NCBI GenBank assembly: GCA_016794925.1
Contig: JAEUIW010000016.1
Coordinates: 1 to 64,000, forward strand
Direction: 5' to 3'
From: Phycisphaerae bacterium
Lineage (GTDB): Bacteria > Planctomycetota > Phycisphaerae > Phycisphaerales > UBA1924
Length of the DNA: 64,000 nucleotides
The notes under the pieces are model-generated. The model did not search any database. It was not told the origin of the DNA and saw only the letters and a list, made by a program, of their open reading frames with translations. Below, in pieces: positions 7,876-16,332 of the stretch (positions are counted from its first letter, which is position 1; each line of letters begins with the position of its first letter). Both the position numbers and the translations under genes were made by a program.

Positions 7876-9216
7876 CTACCTCGGAGCCGGAGCGCTCGAT
7901 TGCCGGTACTTCTCTCGGTATTTCTCCGCCAGACGCGAGTGCTTGTTGGACAGGTCGATCTCGCGCCCCGAGACGAACGCCCGCACCACGTGCGTCGAGA
8001 TCTCCAGCGGGTCGCCGTCGGTGAGGATCATCGTCGCGTCCTTGCCCACCTCCACGGATCCCACACGGTCCGCGACCCCCAGGATCTCCGCCGCCGAGAG
8101 CGTCACCGCGCGCAGCGCGGCCTCGCGCGGCAGCCCGTGCGCGGCGGCCAGCGCCGCACCGTACGGCAGATTCCGCTCGTGCGCGGTATCGTCGGCCTGC
8201 GCCAGGCACCACCGCAGCCCCGCGGCCTCCAGGCGGCTCGGCAGCGTGTACGCCTCGTCGTACGCCGCGTCAGCCCGACGCGGGAACGCGAACGTGGTGG
8301 GAACGATGACGCTCACGTCGTGCTTCTTGAGCAACTCCGCGGCCAGGGGCGCATCGCGCCCGCCGATCACCACCACGCGGAGACCGAAGCGGCCGGCCAG
8401 GTCGAGCGCCGCGGAGATCTGATCGAAATCGTCGGCCCGGATGAAGACGCGCAGGCGGTCCGGCCCGGTCATCGTCTTGGCGAGTTGCTCCCAGCGCAGG
8501 TCCAGCGCGCGGGACGGGTCCGCCGCGCGCTCCTTGGCGTACGCCGCGGCTTTGGTGAAGGCGTCCTCGATCAGGGCCACGTTTCGGCGGATGTCCTTGA
8601 GCTGCTCCTCATCGCTCTTCTCCATCCACCACGCGCGCACGGTGCGCATCATCGGCCAGTCCACCGCGATGCCCACCTCGGGGCGGACGGTCATCTCATC
8701 CGGCGTCCAGCCCTCCAACTGCACCACACCGGCGGTCCCCGAGATCGGGCCGCCCGTGGGGAAGACCCCGCACACCAGCACGCCCGCCGCCCGCGTCACC
8801 GGCAGGATCGTGGAATCCGGATTCACGGCCGTCACGGCGCGGACCTCCGGCGTGACCGCGCCGGTCTCGTCATGATCGACCGTCGGCCGCACCGGCGGGA
8901 ACTCCACCAGCCCCATCTGGGTGTGGGCGCCGATCAGCCCGGGATACAGGTGCGTGCCGTCAGCCCGGATGACCCGCGCATCGCCGCCGATCAGATCGCT
9001 GCCGATTCGGATCGGCCGCACCTCCGTGATCTTCCCGTTCTCGAACACGACCACCCCGCGCTCGATCACGGGACCCGAGATCGGGTGCACCGTCGCGCCG
9101 TCGATCACGATCCGGCCGCGCTGGGGCGGCGACTTGATTGTCAGGTCCTGCGCCGCCGCGGCCGAGATCCATGCGAGAAGCGCGGCGATGCTCAGGACGT
9201 TCCGAAGCGTGTGCAT
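7876..9216 (-). CDS. Secreted amidohydrolase-superfamily protein with altered metal site
   Basis: The 446-residue protein has a signal peptide (residues 1-22, AAAAQ cleavage region), then the small beta-sandwich and TIM-barrel order of imidazolonepropionase-like amidohydrolases. The end, GSVEVGKDATMILTDGDPL, is the classic closing segment of the superfamily. At strand 1 the expected H-x-H metal pair is His98-Thr99-Gln100 (GLIGAHTQ), and I do not see a second canonical metal-His segment. It may be catalytically altered or inactive. A GGGAG Shine-Dalgarno sequence sits 5 bases before the ATG. It lies 59 bases downstream of the two-domain amidohydrolase gene on the same strand, so the two are probably co-transcribed. 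Confidence 0.85.
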   Translation of the reverse strand: MHTLRNVLSIAALLAWISAAAAQDLTIKSPPQRGRIVIDGATVHPISGPVIERGVVVFENGKITEVRPIRIGSDLIGGDARVIRADGTHLYPGLIGAHTQMGLVEFPPVRPTVDHDETGAVTPEVRAVTAVNPDSTILPVTRAAGVLVCGVFPTGGPISGTAGVVQLEGWTPDEMTVRPEVGIAVDWPMMRTVRAWWMEKSDEEQLKDIRRNVALIEDAFTKAAAYAKERAADPSRALDLRWEQLAKTMTGPDRLRVFIRADDFDQISAALDLAGRFGLRVVVIGGRDAPLAAELLKKHDVSVIVPTTFAFPRRADAAYDEAYTLPSRLEAAGLRWCLAQADDTAHERNLPYGAALAAAHGLPREAALRAVTLSAAEILGVADRVGSVEVGKDATMILTDGDPLEISTHVVRAFVSGREIDLSNKHSRLAEKYREKYRQSSAPAPR

Positions 9217-9275
9217 GGGTGCTCCCGTGTGCGAGATTCGGTTGGGATCGCTGGTGGACGGTGCGGGAAAAAGCC

Positions 9276-12200
9276 TCAGCGGTCCCGCGTTTCGCTCTGG
9301 CCGCAGTCCCCGCAGCCGTCGGTGGGCATCGAGCCCGGGTCGATGCCGCGCCGGAGCAGATCGAGGTTGCGTTGGCGGAGTTGCGCGAGGTGGTCCCCCT
9401 CGCCCGCGGCCCGCTCGCGCGGCCCGGGCGCTCCGTTCTTTTCATCCGATGCGCGATCCGCTTTGGGCTTGGTCTTTTTCTTCTCGGCGAGCAACTTGGC
9501 GAGGAGCCGAGTCCGTTCCTTGGCGATCGTCTCGCGCGCCCGCGCATCGGCCTCGAGCGAGAACAACGCTCGCCCGTCCACCCAGGTCGCTTCGCACCGG
9601 GAGAAGGCGCTGAGCGGGTCGCCGGACCAGAGCGCGAGGTCGGCGTCCTTCCCCGCCTCGATCGAGCCCGTGCGTGCGTCGATCTTCAGTTGACGCGCGG
9701 GGTTGATGGTGACGAACTTCAGCGCGTCCTCGGGGGACAGCCCGTCGCCGTACCGGGCGGCCTTGGCGGCCTCCGTGTTCATCCGGCGCGCCATCTCGTC
9801 GGAATCCGAGTTGTACGACACCACCACGCCCCGCTCGTGCAGGATCGGTCCGGCCTGGGGGATGGCGTCCTGGACCTCCACCTTGTAACTCCACCAGTCG
9901 CTGAACAGGCTCGCGCCCAGCGCGGACCGCTTCACCTCGTCCGCGACCTTGTAGCACTCCAGCCCGTGCTGGAACGTGCCGATCGTAAAGCCGAATTCCC
10001 CGGCGACCCGGCACAGCATGAGGATCTCGTCCTGTCGGTAGGAGTGGCAATGCACCAGCCGCGTGCCCGCGAGGACCTCCGCGAGCGCCTCCAGCTCGAG
10101 ATCCCGCCGGGGCCGATCCCCGGGCCGACCGCCGCGCGCCGCCCACGCCTCCATGACCCCGGAGTATTCACGCGCCGCCGCGAATCGGTCGCGCAGCAAC
10201 GTCTCGACGCCCATGCGCGTTCGCGGGTAGCGCGGCGCGGCACGGTCCGACCAGTTGGCCTGCGTCACGTTCTCCCCCAGCGCGAACTTGATCCCCCCGA
10301 CCACGCCCTCCATGTGCATGTCGTCGGGACGCTCCACCCCCCAGCGGATCTTGTTCACGCAGTTCTGCCCGCCGATCGGGTTGGCCGAGCCGTGGAGGCT
10401 GTTCACCACCGTGAGCCCCCCCGCCAGTTGCCGATACCAGTTGATCGCGTCGGGGTCGGTCACGTCCGCGATGCGCACCTCGGCGGTGACGGCCTGACCC
10501 GCCTCGTTCACGCCCTTGCTGATCCCGGTGTGCGAGTGGCAGTCGATCAGGCCCGGCGTCAGGTGCTTTCCCGTGGCGTCAATCCGATCAGGCTCGGCCC
10601 CGCCCAGCTCACGCGCGAACCGCGTCCACTCGTTCGCGTCGCCCACGAAACGGATCTTCCCCGCATCGACGTACACCACGCCCCCGGCGATCGTCCCCCT
10701 CGGGCCGCTGGTCCACACCGTCGCGCCGACAATCGCGACGCGTGCCGCGCCGGGAGGTGCGGGCACGCTGTAGGGGCCGAAGGGAAATCCCGACGGCTCG
10801 GGCACGCCCTCAGCCAAGGCCCCGAACTCCGGTTCGTCCGCTTCAAGGCCGTTCGTGGTGTCAGGTGGAGAGACCGATGACACCGAATCAGGTCGGTCGC
10901 CCTCGGTGCGGTCACGGGTCTCGCTCGAATCCACCGGAGGAGTAGTGGCGGACGGATCGGTGGGCGCGGCCGGAAGGGGGGTAGGGGGGGGAGGGGGGGT
11001 GGGGGGGGTGGGGGGGGTGGGCGCGGCACTGGGCCGGGGCTTGGGCAGTTCCTTGCTCGTCCGGGCAGCTTCCCAGGTCCAGGTCCGCCCCGATGCCACG
11101 GCCGCGCCGATCATGCTCTCGCCCTGCGCCAACGCGGAGAGCACGACGGGCTCGGCGGAATCGCTCGGGCCCAGTTCCGCGACGAACGACACCCGCGAAT
11201 CAACCAGGGACGTCTGCCGGGCCTTGCGGGTCACGGGCGTGTCGCCCGTCCCCGGGAGCTCCACGCGGATCACGTTCTCGTGGTCGATGAGCAGCCGCCA
11301 TCGTGCGCCGTCCGAGCCCCGCGCCTCCCATGTTCCCGCGATCTCGCTCGTGCGCGGCGTGATCTCGTGCCGCGCACCCTCGATGTACACCTCGCGGATC
11401 TTGGTCTTCTTGCGGAACAGCGGTCCGTCCGCCACGATCAGGCTCGCGGCCATTCCCTTCGCGATCGTGCCCAGCCGGTCGGAGACGCCCAGCATCTCCG
11501 CCGGGCGCACCGTCAGCGCCTCCAGCGCCAGGTCCTCGGTCAGCCCGAACGCCACGGCCTTGCGCAAGTTCGCGGCGAACACCGAGCGGTCCTTGAGACG
11601 GTGGGTGGTGAACGCCACGGCCGTGCCCGCCCGGATCAGGCGCGCCGGATTCGCCGGAGCCTGCTCCCATGTCATCAGCGTGCGCAGGTCGGTGGACTCG
11701 GCCTCGCTCACGCTCCCGACCTTGGGATCCTCGGGGAAATTAAGGGGCAAGATGATCGGGAGCCCGTCGCGGGCGATGGGCGCCAGCCGGCGGAACTCAA
11801 AGCCCGAGCCCAGCAGCAGGGCGGGCCGGTCCATTTCCCCGGCGATCTTCGCCGCGCGGAGGGCCTCCAGCTCGTCCGTCGTCTCGAACAGCAGCGGCCG
11901 GCGCGCGGACCGATCCAGCGCATCCAGACAATCCGGCCCGCCGTCGCCGGACGCCGGCCGGGTCGTCGCCCGGTGGTCCGCGTCCAGCAGCGTCTGCCGG
12001 ATCAGCGCGATCGCGCCCATCTGCGAGTCGGGATACCCGTCCCACCCGAATTCACTCGGAGAAGACCCGCCCCGCGCAGGCTCGAACGACAGACTGTGAT
12101 ACGCGGCACCGCGGTAAACGGTTGGGGGCGGGCGGCTGGGATCCTCGTCGGGCTGCGCCAGGGAGACCACGGCGCTGCTGCCGCGCACGGTGCCCCCCTT

Positions 12201-12695
12201 GGGCGTGATGGCCGCCGCGACGAAGCCCAACTTGCGGAGCCCCTCGCTGACCTTGGCGTCGGGACCGCCCCGCCCTGACCTCGAGGCGTCCAGCGCGGAC
12301 CGCTGCGGCGTGACCCGCGCCGACCAGTGCGCGCCGGGCTGATCCCGCTTCGGCGCGGGCACATCGATCTCGAGGTATGGCTCGATGAACCCGGCGTAGA
12401 TGTGCTGTCCCGTGGCGTCGATCACGGGGAGCGTCGGGTCGGTCCAGCCGGTGGTGCCCGGGTCGATCACGTCTCGAACGATCCCGTCACGAACGACCAC
12501 CACGCCGCGTTCCACCACGATCCCGGGACGTGGGTGCACCGTTCCCCCGACCAGGGCAAACGAAGTCGGATCCGCGCGCCGGGGCCCGTTCGGCGGCGCC
12601 GCCGGCGGAGTCGCGTTGCCGGGGATCGGGGCGAGCAAGGCCGCCGAAACAAGGAACGCGATCGTGGCCGGAACGTAAGTCAAAGCAATCCTCAT
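9276..12695 (-). CDS. Secreted two-domain amidohydrolase fusion
   Basis: This 1139-residue exported protein has a signal peptide or N-terminal anchor at about 1-28. Two amidohydrolase-like domains (about 45-470 and 690-1070) are joined by a region with a beta-rich insert and a Pro/Thr/Ser linker near 565-600. In the N-terminal domain the H-x-H pair is replaced by Tyr107 and Glu109 (AGFIEPYLEID). The C-terminal domain keeps His720-Ser-His722 (GLIDCHSHTG) and LVHCHSY, so it is likely the catalytic half. The C-terminus is Lys/Arg rich and ends with a CGDC motif. Substrate unknown; related enzymes act on peptides or cyclic amides. A TAGACT box precedes the ATG by 6 bases. The linker is encoded by long homopolymeric runs. 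Confidence 0.85.
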   Translation of the reverse strand: MRIALTYVPATIAFLVSAALLAPIPGNATPPAAPPNGPRRADPTSFALVGGTVHPRPGIVVERGVVVVRDGIVRDVIDPGTTGWTDPTLPVIDATGQHIYAGFIEPYLEIDVPAPKRDQPGAHWSARVTPQRSALDASRSGRGGPDAKVSEGLRKLGFVAAAITPKGGTVRGSSAVVSLAQPDEDPSRPPPTVYRGAAYHSLSFEPARGGSSPSEFGWDGYPDSQMGAIALIRQTLLDADHRATTRPASGDGGPDCLDALDRSARRPLLFETTDELEALRAAKIAGEMDRPALLLGSGFEFRRLAPIARDGLPIILPLNFPEDPKVGSVSEAESTDLRTLMTWEQAPANPARLIRAGTAVAFTTHRLKDRSVFAANLRKAVAFGLTEDLALEALTVRPAEMLGVSDRLGTIAKGMAASLIVADGPLFRKKTKIREVYIEGARHEITPRTSEIAGTWEARGSDGARWRLLIDHENVIRVELPGTGDTPVTRKARQTSLVDSRVSFVAELGPSDSAEPVVLSALAQGESMIGAAVASGRTWTWEAARTSKELPKPRPSAAPTPPTPPTPPPPPTPLPAAPTDPSATTPPVDSSETRDRTEGDRPDSVSSVSPPDTTNGLEADEPEFGALAEGVPEPSGFPFGPYSVPAPPGAARVAIVGATVWTSGPRGTIAGGVVYVDAGKIRFVGDANEWTRFARELGGAEPDRIDATGKHLTPGLIDCHSHTGISKGVNEAGQAVTAEVRIADVTDPDAINWYRQLAGGLTVVNSLHGSANPIGGQNCVNKIRWGVERPDDMHMEGVVGGIKFALGENVTQANWSDRAAPRYPRTRMGVETLLRDRFAAAREYSGVMEAWAARGGRPGDRPRRDLELEALAEVLAGTRLVHCHSYRQDEILMLCRVAGEFGFTIGTFQHGLECYKVADEVKRSALGASLFSDWWSYKVEVQDAIPQAGPILHERGVVVSYNSDSDEMARRMNTEAAKAARYGDGLSPEDALKFVTINPARQLKIDARTGSIEAGKDADLALWSGDPLSAFSRCEATWVDGRALFSLEADARARETIAKERTRLLAKLLAEKKKTKPKADRASDEKNGAPGPRERAAGEGDHLAQLRQRNLDLLRRGIDPGSMPTDGCGDCGQSETRDR
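10976..11021 (+). repeat. Cluster of G homopolymer runs (coding-strand C runs)
   Basis: Five runs of 6, 8, 7, 8 and 8 Gs separated by 1-2 bases, plus a closing GGG, encode the Pro/Thr linker of the two-domain amidohydrolase on the opposite strand. The runs can form a G-quadruplex on the plus strand and are long enough for slipped-strand length changes. Confidence 0.85.
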
Positions 12696-12701
12696 GCCGC
12701 C

Positions 12702-12707
12702 AGTCTA
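12702..12707 (-). promoter_or_regulatory. -10-like box TAGACT, leaderless geometry, two-domain amidohydrolase
   Basis: TAGACT on the minus strand ends 6 bases before the ATG at 12695. A weak TTCGAA lies 16 bases further upstream (12724-12729) as a possible -35. Confidence 0.45.
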
Positions 12708-12812
12708 CCCGACCACCTCGGTGTTCGAACGCGGGAATAACTCCCCGGCCAGAGGGTTTTCCCAGCTGTGTCCCGCGCCCTCTCGGCGCGGAAACGCAAC
12801 GGAGCAACCCGC

Positions 12813-13757
12813 ATGGTGAGCGAGATCGTGGACCGCACGCGGCGGGAGTTCGTGTCAAACGGCGCGCCCGATGCAAATCCGAATTCGGTGCCGTCGGGTG
12901 TCGCGCTCGCCTGCATGGAAATCTGGGGGGGCAATCGAGCGGTCGAGACCGCCCTGAGCGTTCCGGGGATCGACGCGTGGATCCTCTCCCAGCCCTACCG
13001 CGAAGCCGACTCCGGCGGTGACATCCACTACGTCTCGATGTGCGCGGCAGGTCGCATCGCACGGTTCGCGCTCGCGGACGTCTCCGGCCACGGCGCGGGC
13101 GTCGGTCCGCTCGCCTTGGGTGTGCGCGCGCTCATGCGGCGGAATATCAACACGCTGGATCAGACCCGCCTCGCGCGCGCGCTCAACGAGTCGTTCAAGG
13201 AGCTGGATCCGCGGGGCCGTTTCGCCACGGCCCTGCTGGCGACCTACTTCACCCCCAGTGATCACCTGGTGCTGTGCAACGCCGGGCATCCCCCGCCGCT
13301 TCTGTATCGCGCCGCGGCACGAACCTGGGAATACCTGACGCCCGATTCGGAGGGTGTCTCCGGACGCGGGGACGAACTCCCGGGTGCGTCCAACCTGCCC
13401 CTTGGCGTCATCGATCCAACCGAGTACGCGCAGTTCGCGGTTGAGCTGGCCACCGGTGACGTGGCGATCCTGTACACCGACGCGCTCCTGGAGGCCGCGG
13501 CCGCCGGGCCCGGCCCCAAGCGGCTGCTCGGCACGGCTGGCCTGCTCGAGATCGTGCGTGGGATGGGGGCGGGCAACGCGTCCGATCTCGGGCGCGAGCT
13601 GGTTCGCCGCGTCGATGCGCACGCGGGCGTGACCTCCCCGCGGCAGCGCGACGACGACCTGACCGTGGTGGTGCTTCGGCACAACGCCGGCGAGCCTCCC
13701 AGGCAGGGTCTGGTCGAGCGTATTCGGATCACGGCACGCATGCTGGGGCTGAGCTGA
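12813..13757 (+). CDS. Soluble SpoIIE/RsbU-type PP2C phosphatase
   Basis: A 314-residue protein made almost entirely of a SpoIIE-type PP2C phosphatase domain (about residues 50-295). Metal aspartates are visible in ADSGGDIHYVS, in ADVSGHGAG and in the final RDDDLTVVVL. CNAGHPPPLLY is the typical central motif. There is no sensor domain, so it may be controlled by a partner protein. It would reactivate an anti-sigma-antagonist by dephosphorylation, but no STAS gene is adjacent. Start: ATG 12813 follows GGAG by 8 bases; an upstream alternative start at 12768 adds 15 basic residues and has no ribosome site. Divergent from the amidohydrolase gene. Confidence 0.9.
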   Translation: MVSEIVDRTRREFVSNGAPDANPNSVPSGVALACMEIWGGNRAVETALSVPGIDAWILSQPYREADSGGDIHYVSMCAAGRIARFALADVSGHGAGVGPLALGVRALMRRNINTLDQTRLARALNESFKELDPRGRFATALLATYFTPSDHLVLCNAGHPPPLLYRAAARTWEYLTPDSEGVSGRGDELPGASNLPLGVIDPTEYAQFAVELATGDVAILYTDALLEAAAAGPGPKRLLGTAGLLEIVRGMGAGNASDLGRELVRRVDAHAGVTSPRQRDDDLTVVVLRHNAGEPPRQGLVERIRITARMLGLS

Positions 13758-13767
13758 GTCGGCGCGC

Positions 13768-13786
13768 GGAACGTGCGGAGCGTTCC
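13768..13786. terminator. Inverted repeat between convergent genes, possible terminator
   Basis: GGAACG and CGTTCC form a 6-bp stem with a 7-base loop between the convergent ends of the phosphatase gene and the ATP-grasp-like gene. There is no U-tract, so intrinsic termination is uncertain. Confidence 0.35.
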
Positions 13787-13801
13787 ACGCCCGCGCACGG
13801 T

Positions 13802-14968
13802 TCAATCGGAGATCGACGGCCCGCTGCGGCGCCGGGCTTCGCGCCGAGCCGCGCGCGCCAATTCCAGTAGGCCCATCGGCCGCACGCCCTGCGCGCGCCG
13901 CACGGCGCCGAGCTCGTACCCACGCCGCCACTGCTCGAACAGGATCCCGTACGAGCGTCGGATGGAGAACGTCGGATCGTAGAGATTCGTCGATTCCGAG
14001 AGGGAGCCGTTCACCTCGACCACGGCAAAGCCCGAGCCGCGGCGCAGCGCCGCGTCGGATTCGTACCGGATGTCGAAGCGACCGAAATCGAACGCGAACG
14101 GCTCCGGCGCGCCCGACGCGGCGCGGCCGTGCCCGGCCGGGGGCGCGAACGCGTCCGCCAGGCGCGAGAGCGCCCGCGTCAACGCCGGGGTGATCAGGTC
14201 CGCCCCGTCCCGGAACAGTGTTCCCTGGCAGTGATTCCCGGCCTCGGCGAGTCGGATCGGCGCCCCCATCGGCGGGACCTCATCGAGCCGGTCCGAGAAA
14301 CGGGCGAAGAACACCCGGTGCTGATTCCGGTGCCGCGGGTGATCGAGGATGAGCTCGCGCAGCGTGCGCGCCCCGTCCGGATTGAGCAGGGGGAATTCCT
14401 TGCGGTTGATCGAGAAAATGAAGCCGGACGGACCGGTTCCCGAGCCGCCCGGCGTGTCGGCGGTTCGCGACGGGTGACGCATCCAGAACACGCCGCATTC
14501 GTGCGGCCCGGGGTGATAGGGCTGGACGACCGCCGGCGCGAGCATCGAACGGAAGTAGGCCGCCACGTCGGCGTCGCGGCGCGCCAGCCGGACCGCGTGC
14601 CCGCGCTGGGCCGAGTCCGGCTTGAGGATGAACGGGAACGCGATCCCGCGCGCGCGGGCGGCCTCCAGCGCGACCCGGGCGCGCTGATCCGGTGGGGGGC
14701 CGGAGGGAACCAGCGTCGTGCCGAGGATGGCGGCCCCGCCCCCCGCGAAGCACTCCATGATGTGGTGCTTGGACTCGCCCACCGCGCCGCCCCCCGGGCC
14801 GAACCCCGGGTTCACGCACGTGAACGCCATCAGCGAGCGGTGCCGCGCCGCCAATCCGACCAGAATCGGGATCAACGGCGCGTAGAAGACCGGCGTCGGC
14901 CAGTATTCGTGCCGCGTCAGTCGGGCCCATCGGGCCATCAGGGTTCGGCGTGACGTCCGCCCGAGCAT
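13802..14968 (-). CDS. ATP-grasp-like protein of unknown substrate
   Basis: The 388-residue protein resembles ATP-grasp carboxylate ligases. A central FPFILKPDSAQRGHAVR (about residues 110-126) fits the nucleotide-binding Lys and Gly-rich loop. Near the C-terminus FDFGRFDIRYES and FAVVEVNGSLSES carry the Asp, Glu and Asn expected to bind magnesium. Residues about 23-46 include a hydrophobic stretch that could be membrane-associated. No partner gene points to a substrate: a phosphatase gene converges on it and an FAD enzyme is divergent. The start at 14968 is supported by a TAGGCT box 6 bases upstream; M11 is an alternative. The family call rests on motif pattern only. Confidence 0.65.
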   Translation of the reverse strand: MLGRTSRRTLMARWARLTRHEYWPTPVFYAPLIPILVGLAARHRSLMAFTCVNPGFGPGGGAVGESKHHIMECFAGGGAAILGTTLVPSGPPPDQRARVALEAARARGIAFPFILKPDSAQRGHAVRLARRDADVAAYFRSMLAPAVVQPYHPGPHECGVFWMRHPSRTADTPGGSGTGPSGFIFSINRKEFPLLNPDGARTLRELILDHPRHRNQHRVFFARFSDRLDEVPPMGAPIRLAEAGNHCQGTLFRDGADLITPALTRALSRLADAFAPPAGHGRAASGAPEPFAFDFGRFDIRYESDAALRRGSGFAVVEVNGSLSESTNLYDPTFSIRRSYGILFEQWRRGYELGAVRRAQGVRPMGLLELARAARREARRRSGPSISD

Positions 14969-14974
14969 GTGCGG

Positions 14975-14980
14975 AGCCTA
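14975..14980 (-). promoter_or_regulatory. -10-like box TAGGCT, leaderless geometry, ATP-grasp-like gene
   Basis: TAGGCT ends 6 bases before the ATG at 14968. The context GGTCGGGTAGGCT closely matches GGTCGGGTAGACT ahead of the two-domain amidohydrolase. Confidence 0.45.
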
Positions 14981-15093
14981 CCCGACCGCGGCGCGCCCGC
15001 GCGTGCGATCGTGCTCGAACGGGCGCGCGTACCGGGCGGTTCCCGGGCCGGCCCGGCGTTGATCGGGCCCGTCGGGCTCCGAAGGATCGGGCC

Positions 15094-16332
15094 GTGCCGA
15101 CGATCGAGGCCCAAGTCGTGGTGGTGGGCGGCGGGATCGCCGGTCTCTGGACCTTGCGCGAGCTGCTCGGGGCGGGCGTGGACGCCGTCCTGGTCTCGCG
15201 CGGCCCGCTGGGGGGGGGGCAGACGATCGGCTCGCAGGGGATCGTGCACGGCGGCATCAAGTACGCCCTGGGTGGGAAGGCCCAGCGGGCCAGCCAGTCC
15301 CTCGCGGAGACCGTCGGTTCCTGGCGCGCGGCGCTGGCCGGGCGCGGAATCGTCGATCTGCGTGCGGCCCGGGTCCTGACCGATCATCAGTATCTCTGGA
15401 CGACGGGCGGGCTGGGCGCGCGCGTCTTCGGCTTCGCCGCGAGCCGCGTGCTGCGGTCGGGCGTGACCGTCGTGCGCGCGCCGGAGCGGCCTGACGTGTT
15501 CAACGGCGCGCCCCCGGGCATCGATGTGTACCGGGTCGAAGAGGTCGTGCTTGATCCCGAATCGCTTGTCCGTGCCCTCGCGGCGGACGTGGGAGTGAGG
15601 ATTGTCCAGGGGGATCAGGTTCGAGCCTGCGGCGACGGCGGGGTCGTCGAGCGCGTGACCGCGCGCTCCGACGGCGTCGAGGAGCGAACGCTCGTGGGCG
15701 CGCACTACGTGCTCGCCGCGGGCTCGGGCAACGCCGCGTTGCTGGGCTCGATCGGATCGGTCATGGGGCCGGGGGCGGGCGGGGAGGGGCTGATGCAGCG
15801 TCGTCCGCTGCACATGGTCATGGCGCGGGGCGCGGCGCTGCGTCCGATCTGGGGTCATTGCCTGGGCGCGGGGACGCTCCCCCGCGCGACGATCACCACG
15901 CAGCCGGACCGGGGGGGCCGGGTGGTGTGGTACATCGGGGGCGGGCCGGCGGAGTCGGGCGTGTTGCTGGACCGTGCGGAGCAGATCGAGGCGGCGCGCC
16001 GCGAGGTGGCCTCCTGCCTGCCTTGGGTGTCGCTCGCGGGCGTGGAATGGGCGACGCTCCGCATCGACCGGGCGGAGGGTCGGATGCCGGACGGGTCGCG
16101 TCCGGACGAACCGGTCGTTTTGCGACCGGCGGAGGCGTCCAACGTGGTGGCGGCGTGGCCGACCAAACTCGCGTTTGCGCCGCTGTGCGCGCGCCGGGTG
16201 ATCCGGGCTCTGGGTTTCGAGGGGCGATCGAGCGTGCGGCCCGCGCCGGCGCCGATCGGGGGCGGCGACGCGCCCGCGGAGCCCACGGTTGCGCGGCTGC
16301 CGTGGAACGAGGAGGGCCTGGAATGGAGCTGA
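15094..16332 (+). CDS. FAD-dependent oxidoreductase, DAO/glycerol-3-phosphate dehydrogenase-like
   Basis: A 412-residue flavoprotein of the DAO type. VVVVGGGIAGLWTLREL at about residues 8-24 is the FAD-binding Rossmann loop, and GGGQTIGSQGIVHGGIKYALGG fits the DAO-family second segment. VLAAGSGNAALL follows near 210. Such enzymes oxidise amino acids, glycerol phosphate or related hydroxy acids; the substrate here is unknown. GTG 15094 is chosen because GAAGGA lies about 8 bases upstream and homology begins within a few codons; the longer frame from 14950 would add 48 Arg-rich residues. The stop overlaps the next gene by 10 bases, so the two are translationally coupled and may work in one redox step. 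Confidence 0.82.
   Translation: MPTIEAQVVVVGGGIAGLWTLRELLGAGVDAVLVSRGPLGGGQTIGSQGIVHGGIKYALGGKAQRASQSLAETVGSWRAALAGRGIVDLRAARVLTDHQYLWTTGGLGARVFGFAASRVLRSGVTVVRAPERPDVFNGAPPGIDVYRVEEVVLDPESLVRALAADVGVRIVQGDQVRACGDGGVVERVTARSDGVEERTLVGAHYVLAAGSGNAALLGSIGSVMGPGAGGEGLMQRRPLHMVMARGAALRPIWGHCLGAGTLPRATITTQPDRGGRVVWYIGGGPAESGVLLDRAEQIEAARREVASCLPWVSLAGVEWATLRIDRAEGRMPDGSRPDEPVVLRPAEASNVVAAWPTKLAFAPLCARRVIRALGFEGRSSVRPAPAPIGGGDAPAEPTVARLPWNEEGLEWS

Noticed and set aside
7849..9693. 614-codon plus-strand frame over the amidohydrolase genes
   Set aside because: Low-complexity Arg/His-rich translation, antisense to genes with signal peptides and family motifs.
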